From Fragilaria crotonensis (lineage: Eukaryota > Bacillariophyta > Fragilariophyceae > Fragilariales > Fragilariaceae): 64,000 bases of DNA. The first letter of the stretch is position 1. Each line of letters begins with the position of its first letter. The stretch spans positions 19,804-83,803 of the forward strand of contig JAKSYS010000224.1 in NCBI GenBank assembly GCA_022925895.1, in the 5' to 3' direction. This document shows, piece after piece, positions 54,181 to 64,000 of this stretch. The notes under the pieces were generated by a model. The model was not told the DNA's origin. It saw only the letters and a program-made list of their open reading frames with translations, and did not search any database. A program made the translations under genes and the position numbers.

Positions 54181-54766
54181 AGTCGAAGTACACGGCGTGA
54201 TCAAGGCTGCGTACTAGTTCGTAGAAATCCGGGTTCGGTCAAACTTAGAGTTTTAATTCCAGTGTTGTTTAACTTATGAGCTTATTTCTAGGTTTCACTT
54301 TGAAGGAACCAATTCAATCCAGGTCCGATTGAATCTTGCCGATCTACTTTCGCGAAGTTAGAGGGTTGTGGGAGTGAACATTCAAAGCCTTCATCCCACT
54401 GATAAGGGCATTGAAATGTCAGGACCAACTCCGCTTTCACGAGCGAATTGATGGTCGCAACAACTGTTGCAACATGGCCAGACTTAGCCAACATGATGAG
54501 GGACACATGTTGGAAATTAGTTGGCACATGAAGGGAAATTGCAGTTGAATTGCACTGGGTTAATGTGGACAAATTGTTGTTGTAGAAAGGAGGTTATGAG
54601 GGCGGAAAGCAGTCCGGGACAACTGTAGTTTTCGTACTGGCGATTCGCCGTATACAGTTGGCGTGAGAATCTTCGTATCCAAAGCCGGATGGGACTCAGC
54701 TGGCGGGGACGAAATTTCAACGTCAATAACGGCACAATAACAGCTGTCAGCTGCTGTACCTTGACT
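54181..54766 (-). repeat. Element 3 3' LTR (left)
   Basis: 586 bp, matching 61626-62208. Next to it on the minus strand is the polypurine tract TGAGAGGGAG (plus 54767-54776). The LTR lies 136 bp upstream of the glycosyltransferase ATG, in the sense direction for that gene. Confidence 0.92.
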
Positions 54767-54899
54767 CTCCCTCTCATTCAATGAAACAAGAAATAGATTA
54801 GTGATGGTGTGGTGAAAATGTAGGACATGAACAATAAACATATGGGCTTGCAGGATAAGAGGAACACTCTTAAATCCACCCAACACAAGTGCGGCGGTG

Positions 54900-55625
54900 C
54901 CGCGTGTCATAACCTTGAGCAAGCTTTGAATGCGTTCGAAAACTTCTCGATTGAGGCCCTTGGTAAGGTAGTCAGCCAACTGGTCAGTGGTTGCAATCTT
55001 GAGCACTTCGACATCTCCGTTGCGGACGTGGTGCCAAAGAAGTGCCACTAACCAGGAAGTACTTGGTGCGATTAGTAATGCGTTGCTTGGTAGCGAGCAG
55101 CAGAGCACCGTTGTTGTCTTCAAAGACGCGGCAGCGAATGGTAGACTTGAAGTCAGGTGGCAGAGTCAATTCCTTGCAGATTTCTCCAAGAAGATCACGA
55201 AGTGGCAACAGAGTCCTCATGCTTGCACTGAGAGCAGAGTACTCAGATTCCAATGTGGACAGGGAGATCTCTGTTTGCAGTTGAGACTTCCAGAGAATTG
55301 GACAACCTCCAAGGGTGATGATGTAGCCGGTGCGGGACTTGGCGCTGGTGTCAGAATGATCAGGGTCACGACCATGGAGGCCAGCAAAGTCAGCATCAAC
55401 ATAACAATCAAGAGAGAGGTCTCCAGTGGGAGTCACAATAGTTCCTTTGTCAGCAGTGCGGTGCAAGTAGCGGACAATTGTTTTGATTGCCATGGCATGG
55501 CTCTTCTTGGGAGAATGATTGAACCTGGCAACTTGACTTACTGCAAATGTGATGTCTGGCCTTGTGTTTGTTGACAAGTACAAGAGCATTCCAACAATAG
55601 AGCGGTAGTTCCAGAACTCATCCAT
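54900..55625 (-). pseudogene. Element 3 RNase H and pol C-terminus, frame-broken
   Basis: On the minus strand STNTRPDITFAVSQVARF leads to RNase H: LDCYVDADFAGLHG (Asp), LSTLESEYSALSASM (Glu) and CRVFEDNNGALLLA (Asp). After a frame change near 55050 comes ATTDQLADYLTKGLNREVF, the pol end. The stop lies close to 54910. Confidence 0.87.
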
Positions 55626-56732
55626 GGGTTCTCCATCAGGTCAATCCCAAGGCATGCTTGCATAGCAGGAGTGTGGTTGGGGTTGCAGTCTTGAAGTCCT
55701 GTTGCCTTTATGATCTTCTGAATCAAACCCTTTTGTGTTAGGGTGACAGTGTTGGCAACTTCATCCTTGACAAACTTGATTCCAAGAAAGTCAGTGAAGG
55801 TGCCTTCACGAGTGAACTCAAACCCAAATCAGTAAGATCCTGGAACAGTTTGTCAAGATCCTTCTTGTTGGAGTAGGCAATCCCAAGATCATCAACATAG
55901 AGAACAATCATGATGGTCTTGCTGTACAAGAGGCATGAGTCTGTGGCACTCTGCTTCAATCCTTGGAGGAGGAGTGCTTCACGAATGTGTTGATACCAAA
56001 GGCGGGAGCAACCGAGAGACCGTAGAGGCTCTTAACAAGTCGTAGGCAAGTCCTTTGGTCGCTTGGCTGATCAGACTTGAAGCCTCTTGGCATGTGGATC
56101 CAGACTGGGTCAGTTAGGTTGGCTTGAACAAAGGCACTGCTGAAGTCAATGGAGCAAGTTTGCCATCCCAATGTTAGGGACAAGACAAGGAACAATCGAA
56201 CTGAACTCCAAGCAACAACTGGGGCATAGGTTTCAGGTTCTCCTTCTTCAAGGTCGCCTCGAACACAGTAGCGCGCTTTGTACTTGGTGACTTCTCCATC
56301 TGGGGATCGCTTGCGAAATACCCAAGTCCCTGGGAGAATCTTGGTCTTGGCTTCAAGGATACTGACTTCCTTCCAAGTCCCATTCTTCTCAAGGCTTGCC
56401 ACTTCCTTAGCAGCTGCCTCCATCCACTTGGTCACATGCTCAATGTCAGCCATAGCTTGGTCAAAGCTCAGAGTGTCAGGATCAGATGCAGCTGCCTTGA
56501 AGGCAGTTGGGGAAAGGATGATTCCATTTTCCTCAAAGATCCAAGCACTTGGAGAAGCAAAGTATCCATGGCCTTGAGTGTTATCGTATCCAAGGCGTTG
56601 TGGTGCTGCGCGAATGCGGTTGGACCGGCGCGGAGACGTTGGTGGCGGAGGCGACTTGACTGGTTGCTCGTCACGTGGTGAGTCAAGGGCGAATGCATTG
56701 TCTGGAACAGGACTCTCCCTCGTTTCAGACAT
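55626..56732 (-). pseudogene. Element 3 reverse transcriptase, frame-broken
   Basis: The frame 55956-56732 (minus) holds WMEAAAKEVASLEKNGTW, TWVFRKRSPDGEVTKYKARY and motif A in QTCSIDFSSAFVQANL. The frame 55738-55959 holds motif C, VLYVDDLGIAY. The motif order is complete with at least two frame changes. Confidence 0.87.
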
Positions 56733-57300
56733 TGGGGTCTGCTCCCGAACTGGGGAGAAGATTGGCTGATGAACTGGGGAGATCGGGTAGCTGGGACCTT
56801 GCGTGGCGTCTCTTCCTTGGCTTGTGAGCTGGAGTGTGGACGGCGTTGCAGAGGTGAAGTTCTGATGTCTGGCGTTGGAGGAGACTGGAGAGACCGAGGA
56901 TCGATAGACTGCTCCTCGTTTGAGACATCATGGGAGTTGGAGGCCTTGGAGTGAGCAATGGAGAGCTTGGCAATGGCTGTGGAACAGTTGGTGTCCTGGG
57001 TGGAGCCTCAGCCAAGGGAGGAACTGGGAGTTGTTCAATTGCAACAGCTTCATCCATGGAGGCAGCAACTCTTGTTTGGTTCTCATTGATGGCTTCTGTA
57101 GCTTGGGAGTCCATTCGCGCTTCCTCTGTAGCATCATTGTCGTCGTCGTCATCGAATGGGAACTGATATCTTGAGTCGCCAAACAAACGGGCCCAACGCG
57201 TTGTATTAAAATCCGGGAGGGCATCCACATTAGTAGCCACCGTTGCAAACCAATCATCAAACACAATGTGATATTGGGGTGATGTACCCTGTCTCTGGAT
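56725..57300 (-). pseudogene. Element 3 integrase-RT linker
   Basis: Low-complexity, Pro/Ser/Thr- and Glu-rich sequence (56725-57264) between integrase and RT. No fold is expected here. Confidence 0.6.
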
Positions 57301-58569
57301 TCAAAACCAAGGGGACTGTGCTTGCATGTTTCTTGAGAGCCCCATGTTGACACGGATGGACCGAGGCTTCCAGCGAGGCAGCTTCTTTCCATCTGCAATG
57401 GTCTTCTCAAGAGCATACACAGGACATCCCCACACATGCAGATCATGATACTTCCTTTGCTCCCATCTGGACTTGGTGAAGACATCACTTGGACAGAGAC
57501 CTGTTGCCAAATCAGGAACATGGTTGTGAAGGAAGATAGCATGGGAGACTGCCATTGGCCAAAGTGTTGCATCAGCCACATCTGGCCAATGTACCGCTGA
57601 ATGGAGCATCATTGTCCGAGCAATCGACATGATCGTTTGGATTGCCCTCTCAGCATGGCCATTGTGATGGTGAGCTCCAACTCCAGCAAACTTGACAACT
57701 TGCTTCAGAGTTCCAAGGTGCTCAGTGAACTTAGCTGAGGTGAAGCTTCCACCATTGTCAGAGAGATAGGATTGTGGAATGACTCCACTGTCCCTTGCCA
57801 TCAACTCAAAGTTCTGCTTGGCCTTCAGAGTCTCATGAGTGTTCAGATGCTTCTGAAACTCAACATGCACAAAGTTGGAAGCATGATCAATGAAGAGGCA
57901 GCCACCAGCAAACATGTCTGAGTTCAAGCTCCTTCCAGCTGAAGAGAAGAGCCTTCCCTTTGTTCCACAAATGAAGTGATCAATGGAGACTTGTTGTCCA
58001 GGGAGCAAGTTGTCTGCCTTGAGAACTCCAGCTCGATCCTTGATAACAGTTGTGATCTTGGCAGGAGCTGGTCGCTGATGTTGCTTCCCATATTGGCATG
58101 CGGCACACTTGGGAGGGTTGACAATTCGGCAAGCAGCAGTATGGAGTGATCGATGCGACTCACTCCGACTCAGGACTCCAGTTCGCATGATGAATTGGAT
58201 CTTGCGAAAGGAAAGGTGTCCAAGGCGGTGGTGCCACCTTAATAACTCCTTCTCAGCTTCAGTCAAGTTGAGGTTGCTCTCATGAACAGTGTTGAGAGTA
58301 ATGTTGAGAGCTGCAACTGCCTTGGGAGTATCTGAGCTGCGGTGTGCATCAGAGGTAGGCAAGTTGTTGTCAGGGTTGACTCTTGCAATGAGTTGCCCTC
58401 TGGCTTCATCAGAGGTGCCACTCAAGGTCAGTTGATGAGCTTCAATGGTGATGGTCTCTCCAGGGTAAGCTTGGAGCAAGCTTGTGGTGGATAGGAGCCT
58501 GACCTTGATGCAAGACACCAAGTATGCTGGGACCTTGAGCATCCTTAGGTTGCCCAGAGTATCTTGCAT
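57301..58569 (-). CDS. Element 3 integrase
   Basis: The 422-codon frame carries the zinc-binding HHCC region (LLRWHHRLGHLSFRKIQFI, then CAACQYGKQHQRPAPAK) and the catalytic core: VSIDHFICGTKGRL (first Asp), YLSDNGGSFTSAKF (second Asp) and HHHNGHAERAIQTI (Glu). The sequence is nearly intact through this domain. Confidence 0.9.
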   Translation of the reverse strand: MQDTLGNLRMLKVPAYLVSCIKVRLLSTTSLLQAYPGETITIEAHQLTLSGTSDEARGQLIARVNPDNNLPTSDAHRSSDTPKAVAALNITLNTVHESNLNLTEAEKELLRWHHRLGHLSFRKIQFIMRTGVLSRSESHRSLHTAACRIVNPPKCAACQYGKQHQRPAPAKITTVIKDRAGVLKADNLLPGQQVSIDHFICGTKGRLFSSAGRSLNSDMFAGGCLFIDHASNFVHVEFQKHLNTHETLKAKQNFELMARDSGVIPQSYLSDNGGSFTSAKFTEHLGTLKQVVKFAGVGAHHHNGHAERAIQTIMSIARTMMLHSAVHWPDVADATLWPMAVSHAIFLHNHVPDLATGLCPSDVFTKSRWEQRKYHDLHVWGCPVYALEKTIADGKKLPRWKPRSIRVNMGLSRNMQAQSPWF

Positions 58570-59276
58570 TGCCCACAGAACATGACCTTGGCCTTCAATC
58601 CTGAGTCCCTTTGCAATGCCCTGCAGTTGAGTGATAGGGCCAGGGTGTTGATGGGTCCAACAAAGTCCTTGCGGTCAGGAGTGATCGAGATGCTTGCACC
58701 AGAGTCCCAAATGACAGGAAACGTTGAAGCCTTGGGAAGGGATTCGCGGAAGCGGTCGGTTGACTGGAGAGCCATGCGAAGGATTGTGGAGTAGTTGCCG
58801 TTTGGAAACTTAGCCATGTTCACTTGCATTGCCATCTTGCGAGCAGCTTGAAGTTGCTTGGAGGTCCACTGATGGTTCCCTAGGCCTTGGAAGCCAATGG
58901 GAGAGACGGGGCGATAGACGCCGTTGGACTTGGGAAGCCTGCGAGCGCGGCGTCGCTGCTGGCGAAGCGGAGCGTCGAGGTAGGCGTCGTTGACATCGCA
59001 GTGGTTGATCCTTGGCCCTTCCTCTTGCGTCGACAAATCCGATGGCGAGCGGGATGTGTTACGGAGCTTGGGGCAAGGTTCAGTTGGCCCATGGACGATT
59101 GTATCGTTGCAGTGGCGGCAGGTCCAGTGAGTTGATCGCGGAATGGAGCGCTTGAGCGAGTCGACACGCTGAAGGAGAGTTGCAACCTTGGAGTGAAGGT
59201 CGTTCAACTGCACTTGCTGCTGTTGTTCAACCAACGTTGGTGCATTCCTCCGAATGTAGCGTCCCATGGATCGCAA
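58545..59276 (-). pseudogene. Element 3 protease region
   Basis: TFPVIWDSGASISITPDRKD near the C-terminal end of this minus-strand frame has DSGAS, the aspartic protease active site. The part before it is basic and Cys-containing. A frame change joins it to the integrase frame near 58560. Confidence 0.85.
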
Positions 59277-59398
59277 GTTAATGGGGTACCTGCGATGCAG
59301 TCCATGGGAGCGAATACTTCCGGCTTGGGAACATTCGCGCGTCGTGTGACCTTGCGATTGTGTTGCAGAGCACGACGGGCGGCGAGGAAGGTAGCTCC

Positions 59399-59635
59399 TT
59401 AGTCAGGCTCAGGCGATGTTGAGCTGGGCTTAGGAAGCCAGAACAGTACGACCATGGCCAGTAAGGCCCAAAGCAATGGAGCAATGAGCGCCTCCTGGTG
59501 AGCCTCCAAAAATTGCGAGACGTGCGGGCGAACGACCATGACATGCGCTCGAAGGATTGCCATGACTTGGCTCCAATCGACGGCGTTAAAATGCGCCATG
59601 GCGAGTTGAATAATTTCCAGCGTGGAGGTCCACAT
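59399..59635 (-). CDS. Element 3 small frame with membrane segment between gag and protease
   Basis: A 78-codon minus-strand frame starts with amphipathic helical sequence (TLEIIQLAMAHFNAVDW) and then has a strongly hydrophobic stretch, LIAPLLWALLAMVVLFWLPK, followed by a short polar end and a stop. It lies between the nucleocapsid zinc motifs and the protease. Copia elements normally have no membrane protein here. It could be a real product, a fused segment, or an accident of frame. Confidence 0.4.
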   Translation of the reverse strand: MWTSTLEIIQLAMAHFNAVDWSQVMAILRAHVMVVRPHVSQFLEAHQEALIAPLLWALLAMVVLFWLPKPSSTSPEPD

Positions 59636-59699
59636 AGTTTTGCAAACGGGACTGAAAATATTGCCATCACGTAGGTGAGCAGTAGAACGAGTACGGGAG

Positions 59700-60075
59700 G
59701 ATCCGGGTCACCATGGTGCGCAGGATAAAGAGCGCGTCAGTCACACTTGGGACGACCTCAATTTCCGTGGTCCACACCGATGGATCGAAGGCAAGGAGAC
59801 ATTGTTGATTGCAGAACCAACACCTTGAGGGCCCTCAGAGCTCTTCTTGACACCAGTGTGCGTTGCCGTTGCGTGCGTAGTGGTCCAACGCTTGCAGCTT
59901 GCGCAGTTGAAAGCCTTTCCGTTGGCTTGCTTGACTTGAGGGTCCTCCAGATGGAGGAGGAGTAGACTTCAGGACTTGACATCCTTTGGTCTTTCATTGC
60001 CATTCCCATTCCTGCCCTTGCCCTTGTTCTCTGGGCATTCAGCGACCAGTGTCAGGCTTGTTGCACTTGTGAGAC
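59700..60075 (-). pseudogene. Element 3 gag zinc motifs, frame-broken
   Basis: Read across frame changes on the minus strand there is HKCNKPG followed by a Trp/Cys context of a CCHC knuckle (about 60020-60070). A second Cys pair lies in AFNCASCKRWTTTHATATHTG (about 59850-59910), an extra Cys/His motif seen in related elements. These are nucleic-acid-binding parts of gag. Confidence 0.6.
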
Positions 60076-61386
60076 TCCTTTCTTGGCAAGTCCAGCACCA
60101 TTGTTGGAGGTCTTGGACTGGATGAGGTTGAGTACCTCAGCTCTGGTGATTGGAGTTGCCATGTTTCCAAATGCAGCTGGTGGAGCCTTGGAGTCGCGAG
60201 TGTGACGTGCAGGTGGCCACTCCTTCCTGTCAAAGAGCGTCCTGTAGGCATCCTCTGCGTGAGCGCAGATGTCCTTGTAGGTCAGCTTGTTGACTTGCAT
60301 GTGAAGGTTGGCAGCTTCCTTGTCCTTGAATCCAATGTCCAACAAGGCTTGCTCCAAGTTCTGCTTGACAGATCTCAGGGGAAAGCGGAAGTCCTCATTG
60401 CCAGAACCACCAGCCAAAGAAAGATCTTGAGCATGGCCAGAGTGAGGTTGTGGTCATACTGGCCAGCAGTTGTCAACTCATTTGCATCCTTGCGAAAGTG
60501 AGCTGCCAATTGTTCAAGGTTCTCCCAGAGTACTGACTTGGGAGCCTGGCCTTGATGATGGCCTTGAGATCTTCAAACCTCTCAATGGAGGTGGACTGGA
60601 TGGACTTGAGGAACTGGAGCCAAACAACTGGGAAGGAGTCAGAATCATCCAACTTCTCAGTCACCTTGTTGCTTAGCTCAGTTGAGAGTGAAGCAAGCAA
60701 ATAGGTCCTGGCTGCCATGTCGTTGGTCCTGTCATACTTGTCGTAGCGTTGAACTTGAGCTTCCGCCAACAACTTTGCCGACTGGACCGTGTACCTGGCG
60801 TGAGCCTTGATAACGTTAGTCATCTTGGCGTCGTCAGTTGGGTCCCTGAGGTAAGCAATGGAGTCCATGCCAGTGTCCTTGAGATGATCCCAGACAACAT
60901 TCTGGAAGCTGATCAAATCATCACTTGGCAGAAGGATCTTGTGCCCAGTTCTCCTGAAGTTGTAGCCCTTCTGGGCTGCAGAAACATAGACAGGGCGGAG
61001 CTGGTTGGGAGAGGTGTGCTCTAGGAGAGCAATGGAGCCATCAAACCTGTCCAGGTGTGGTTGGGCTTTCCACCTGTCCAAGCAGACCATTCATCCTTGG
61101 TCACCAAAGTGATTCCCCCAATGAGGGAACAAGAGGCTTGGAGCTTGAAGGAGCTGGGAGCTCCACTGGGGCAGTCATTGGAGTTGGGAACTCCAAGACA
61201 GACTCTTCATCAGTAGCAAGAGTCCTGGCGAGCGATTGCCTCGGTGAGGCGAACGTCGACAGGATCGGAGATCTCGAATCCTTCTGGATTGCCGCGGCCT
61301 TCGACAGCAGTCCCGAGGATTCCAACAACAGGTTCGTCTGGAAGATTCGTCGGGGACGTAGAGCCTTCAGATGGTGGAACCGACAT
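60052..61386 (-). pseudogene. Element 3 gag capsid, frame-broken
   Basis: The likely start is ATG 61386 (MSVPPSEGSTSP). The main stretch 60473-61090 holds DDLISFQNVVWDHLKDTGMD, AHARYTVQSAKLLAEAQ and FPVVWLQFLKSIQSTSIERF, helical capsid-like sequence. 60052-60417 continues with NKLTYKDICAHAEDAYRTLF. At least three frame changes are present. Confidence 0.75.
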
Positions 61387-61625
61387 GATGATTGGAGTCT
61401 TGGCTTGAAAGCAGATCTTCAACCACTCAACAGATTGCTGACTGCGTACTCGAGTTGGCAGAGAGCAATGAATCAGCCTAGTCTTGGGAAGACGTGGGGC
61501 TGTCGCAGGATCGCCGGAGGAGACCTGCCTTGACGCGAGCAACTTCCTGGAAAGGAACTTGAAACGAGCTTGCCGGAGAGGAAAGTGCGTTAGAGGGTAA
61601 GTCTTATTATTGGGCGAAAATAACC

Positions 61626-62208
61626 AGTCGAAGTACACGGCGTGATCAAGGCTGCGTACTAGTTCGTAGAAATCCGGGTTCGGTCAAACGTAGAGTTTTA
61701 ATTCTAGTGTTGTTTAACTTATGAGCTTATTTCTAGGTTTCACTTTGAAGGAACCAATTCAATCCAGGTCCGATTGAATCTTGCCGATCTACTTTCGCGA
61801 AGTTAGAGGGTTGTGGGAGTGAACATTCAAAGCCTTCATCCCACTGATAAGGGCATTGAAATGTCAGCTCCAACTCCGCCTTCACGGCGAATTGATCGCA
61901 ACAACTGTTGCAACATGGCCAGACTTAGCCAACATGATGAGGGACACATGTTGGAAATTAGTTGGCACATGAAGTGAAATTGCAGTTGAATTGCACTGGG
62001 TTAATGTGGACAAATTGTTGTTGTAGAAAAGGAGGTTATGAGGGCGGAAAGCAGTCCGGGACAACTGTAGTTTTCGTACTGGCGATTCGCCGTATACAGT
62101 TGGCGTGAGAATCTTCGTATCCAAAGCCGGATGGGACTCAGCTGGCGGGGACGAAAGTTCAACGTCAATAACGGCACAGTAACAGCTGTCAGCTGCTGTA
62201 CCTTGACT
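61626..62208 (-). repeat. Element 3 5' LTR (right)
   Basis: 583 bp, matching 54181-54766. On the minus strand it is followed by GGTTATTTTCGCCC, the likely primer-binding region, and bounded outside by CTCAG (62209-62213). Confidence 0.92.
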
Positions 62209-62213
62209 CTCAG

Positions 62214-63120
62214 TACATATTTACGTCGTGTTGTACTGTAGTACTAATACCTGGTAGCAACTGAAACTGCACTACAACAGTACAAGTAGTTGCACTCCAG
62301 TACTGTTCTCTGTTCTGTACTCCGAGTAGACCCTATCCCATACGACGTAGGGACGTTCGATGTCGTCTTACATGTCGTATGGTGGTATGTCACATATGAA
62401 ATACGACTACCTGTACCTCGTACAGTACCGGTGTACAGTTCACATGAGTCGATGACGCCATGCCCACAAACGTAACCGTGGACAGTACTACTAGTAGTAG
62501 TATGCTGTATGCTTAGAGCAAGTACTCCGAGTACATAACTCAGGAAAAGCAACCGAAGTGGATTTTCCTGGTATCTCTGTACTGCAGGCCTGTAGGACAT
62601 TCTCGGTCCACTTCCGCGAAATAGCGGATTTTTCGGCAAAAAGCACAGAACAAAGGCAACCAGGGTTGCCTCCAGGGTTGCTTTTTCTGAAATTTTTTCT
62701 ACGTTACCTTCATGTACAAAAGAAACCCAGATCGTCAAAAAGCAACTCGAATGAATCGGAAGTTGCGGGATTTGGGGGTGTTGCAGTGTCGAACTCCGAA
62801 GTACAGTACTACAGTACATGTACTGTGATACTACAGTACCAGGTAGTTCGAGGCAGCATGCTTGTTCTTGTACTAGTGCAAATTCATTGACCCCACAGTA
62901 GATACCATGGAAGATCAGAGTTGTCTGAGCACAGTTTTCTTGGAAGCAAGTGTTGTTGGCGATGAAGGACAACCTTGCACATTTCAAGTAGTAGTCTCAC
63001 ACTAATAGACATGGAATCAGGGATGTGCATGATAGTATTGTTATTGCTGTGGTGGTTCCAGATTTAACAACAATGCAATAATCATCAATGGCAGCTGCCA
63101 ATACAACATACTGCATTATC
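62214..63120. other. intergenic, GTAC-rich with inverted repeats
   Basis: GTAC and AGTACT palindromes are dense at 62280-62440 and 62790-62870. Around 62546-62690 are inverted repeats (AAAAGCAACC versus GGTTGCTTTT, GAAGTGGA versus TCCACTTC) and a short hairpin AGGCAACC-AG-GGTTGCCT (62654-62671). A long minus-strand frame (62244-62987) runs through the repeats and is not believed. Confidence 0.5.
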
Positions 63121-63285
63121 TGCAATCACCAATACAATATCTTGGTATGATTGATAGACAAACCAATGCAATACAACAAAACAATATATTGGTATGATTG
63201 TCAGACAAACCAACAATGCAATACACCAATACAATATATTGGTATGATTGTTAGACAAACCAATGCAATATAATGTCAACAACCA
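63121..63285. repeat. Tandem repeat, about 47-50 bp unit, three copies
   Basis: The core TTGGTATGATTG followed by AGACAAACCAA recurs with the segment GGTATGATTG starting at 63144, 63191 and 63241, giving spacings of 47 and 50 bp. Units differ by a few bases and a short insertion. Confidence 0.8.
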
Positions 63286-64000
63286 ATTTACCTGAATGGT
63301 TAGGCCCCACTATTGGATGTGCACATTTCTTACAGAATGACGCTACTATTGTACAAAATGTGTTGCTGTTCATTAGCTACAACATTAGAATTGTCAGACC
63401 TAGTTCTTGAAATTTGCAATACTAGCTATATATTTCTACTGTCAGACTAACTATTGTTGAGCATCCCTGCTTGGAATTCTCCATACCCACATGCCTCTGA
63501 GTTCTTCGCATTGCTCATGTGATCCTGTGATCCAAAATGGTGCTGCAATTATCCTTGATCAGCCAGATAGTCTATCCAAGCTTCAAACATGGTGTGAAGA
63601 ATGGCAATGAAGAGACAACAATAGTCTGTGTGACAAACAAACTGAACTCCTGCTATGCTAGAAGTGATTCAGGTTGTTAAATAGGACAATTAGTTTGCTG
63701 TAGTTCCGCACGAAGTTAATAATGAGTGTACTCCGTACTCCGTATTGGTACTACTACTAGACTACTGTAAACTGTAAATCGCTACGACATTACCTATAGT
63801 AAGCACAAACCACAGCACACAATAAAAAGCGCATACCCCCAACGTACTGGCAAACGTGATAGTGCACAACTACTGGTAGGAGCTGGTACAACAACTACAT
63901 CGCCGTGTATTCGATACTAGCGCTACACGGTTTCCTTCAGGGTTGCCTAAAAACCGGATACGTGCACAGTAACCGTGGACAGTACTACTAGTAGTAGTAT
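63286..64000. other. intergenic, no gene seen
   Basis: A/T-rich with no supported coding sequence. The last 32 bp repeat the sequence at about 62472-62503. Confidence 0.5.

Larger units (their letters stand above)
54176..62213 (-). mobile_element. Element 3: Ty1/copia retrotransposon, older copy
   Basis: The element is bounded by CTCAG at 54176-54180 and 62209-62213. It has 586- and 583-bp LTRs that differ by about eight substitutions and three indels (roughly 1.4% substitutions), so it is older than elements 1 and 2. The minus-strand order is gag, zinc motifs, a small hydrophobic frame, protease, integrase, RT, RNase H. The LTR ends are AGTC...GACT, not TG...CA. The family resembles copia elements known from pennate diatoms. 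All protein-coding parts are broken. Confidence 0.93.

Noticed and set aside
62244-62987. Minus-strand open frame of 247 codons
   Set aside because: It runs through GTAC-rich repeats and inverted repeats, has a Cys/Tyr-rich unnatural composition and no domain. The openness is accidental.
63121-63285. Possible CRISPR array
   Set aside because: Only three imperfect units with no distinct spacers, in a eukaryotic sequence.

Overview
The window looks like nuclear DNA of a photosynthetic stramenopile, most probably a pennate diatom. The evidence is: compact intron-poor genes with three short GT-AG introns (80, 88 and 62 bp); a nucleus-encoded plastid protein with a secretory leader; a SHLQKYR-type Myb gene; a yeast-type (GPT2/SCT1) GPAT; and three Ty1/copia elements whose gag and pol motifs resemble the diatom CoDi-type families. 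Species assignment is inference.

Layout. 1-203: 3' end of an unrecognised gene. 525-21450: a Ty1/copia element (element 1) with 593/590-bp LTRs and a CATCT target-site duplication (TSD). It is split by a 9.2-kb APE-type LINE in opposite orientation (9622-18868) flanked by a 17-bp TSD. Without the LINE, element 1 is about 11.65 kb, because about 5.3 kb of unrecognised coding-like sequence lies upstream of the recognisable gag. 21764-33261: host genes for a GPAT, a phosphatidylinositol-phosphate kinase, a truncated-globin-like protein, an unknown basic protein, a CCB-type cytochrome b6f assembly factor, a GT8 glycosyltransferase and an FHA/NIPP1-like PP1 regulator. 33457-40120: a second copia element (element 2) with identical 176-bp LTRs. 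40521-54044: an XPG/Asteroid-like nuclease, an M48 (OMA1-like) protease, a mitochondrial-type J-domain protein, a C-terminally anchored membrane protein, a Myb-like transcription factor and a Golgi-type glycosyltransferase, plus a 524-bp MITE-like element. 54176-62213: a third, older copia element (element 3) on the minus strand. 62214-64000: non-coding, repeat-rich DNA.

Many frame breaks, in the transposons and in three host genes, are single-base length changes in homopolymer runs. The two LTRs of element 1 differ only by five such changes and no substitution. Much of the apparent decay may therefore be base-calling or polishing error rather than pseudogenisation.

GTAC-centred short palindromes crowd nearly every host intergenic region and are rare in genes and transposon interiors. 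The right LTR of element 1 and the left LTR of element 3 lie 318 and 136 bp upstream of host genes in the same orientation, so either could act as a promoter. The best candidate for something undescribed is the long pre-gag region of element 1. Next are the non-TG/CA LTR ends of elements 2 and 3 and a membrane-segment reading frame between gag and protease in element 3.
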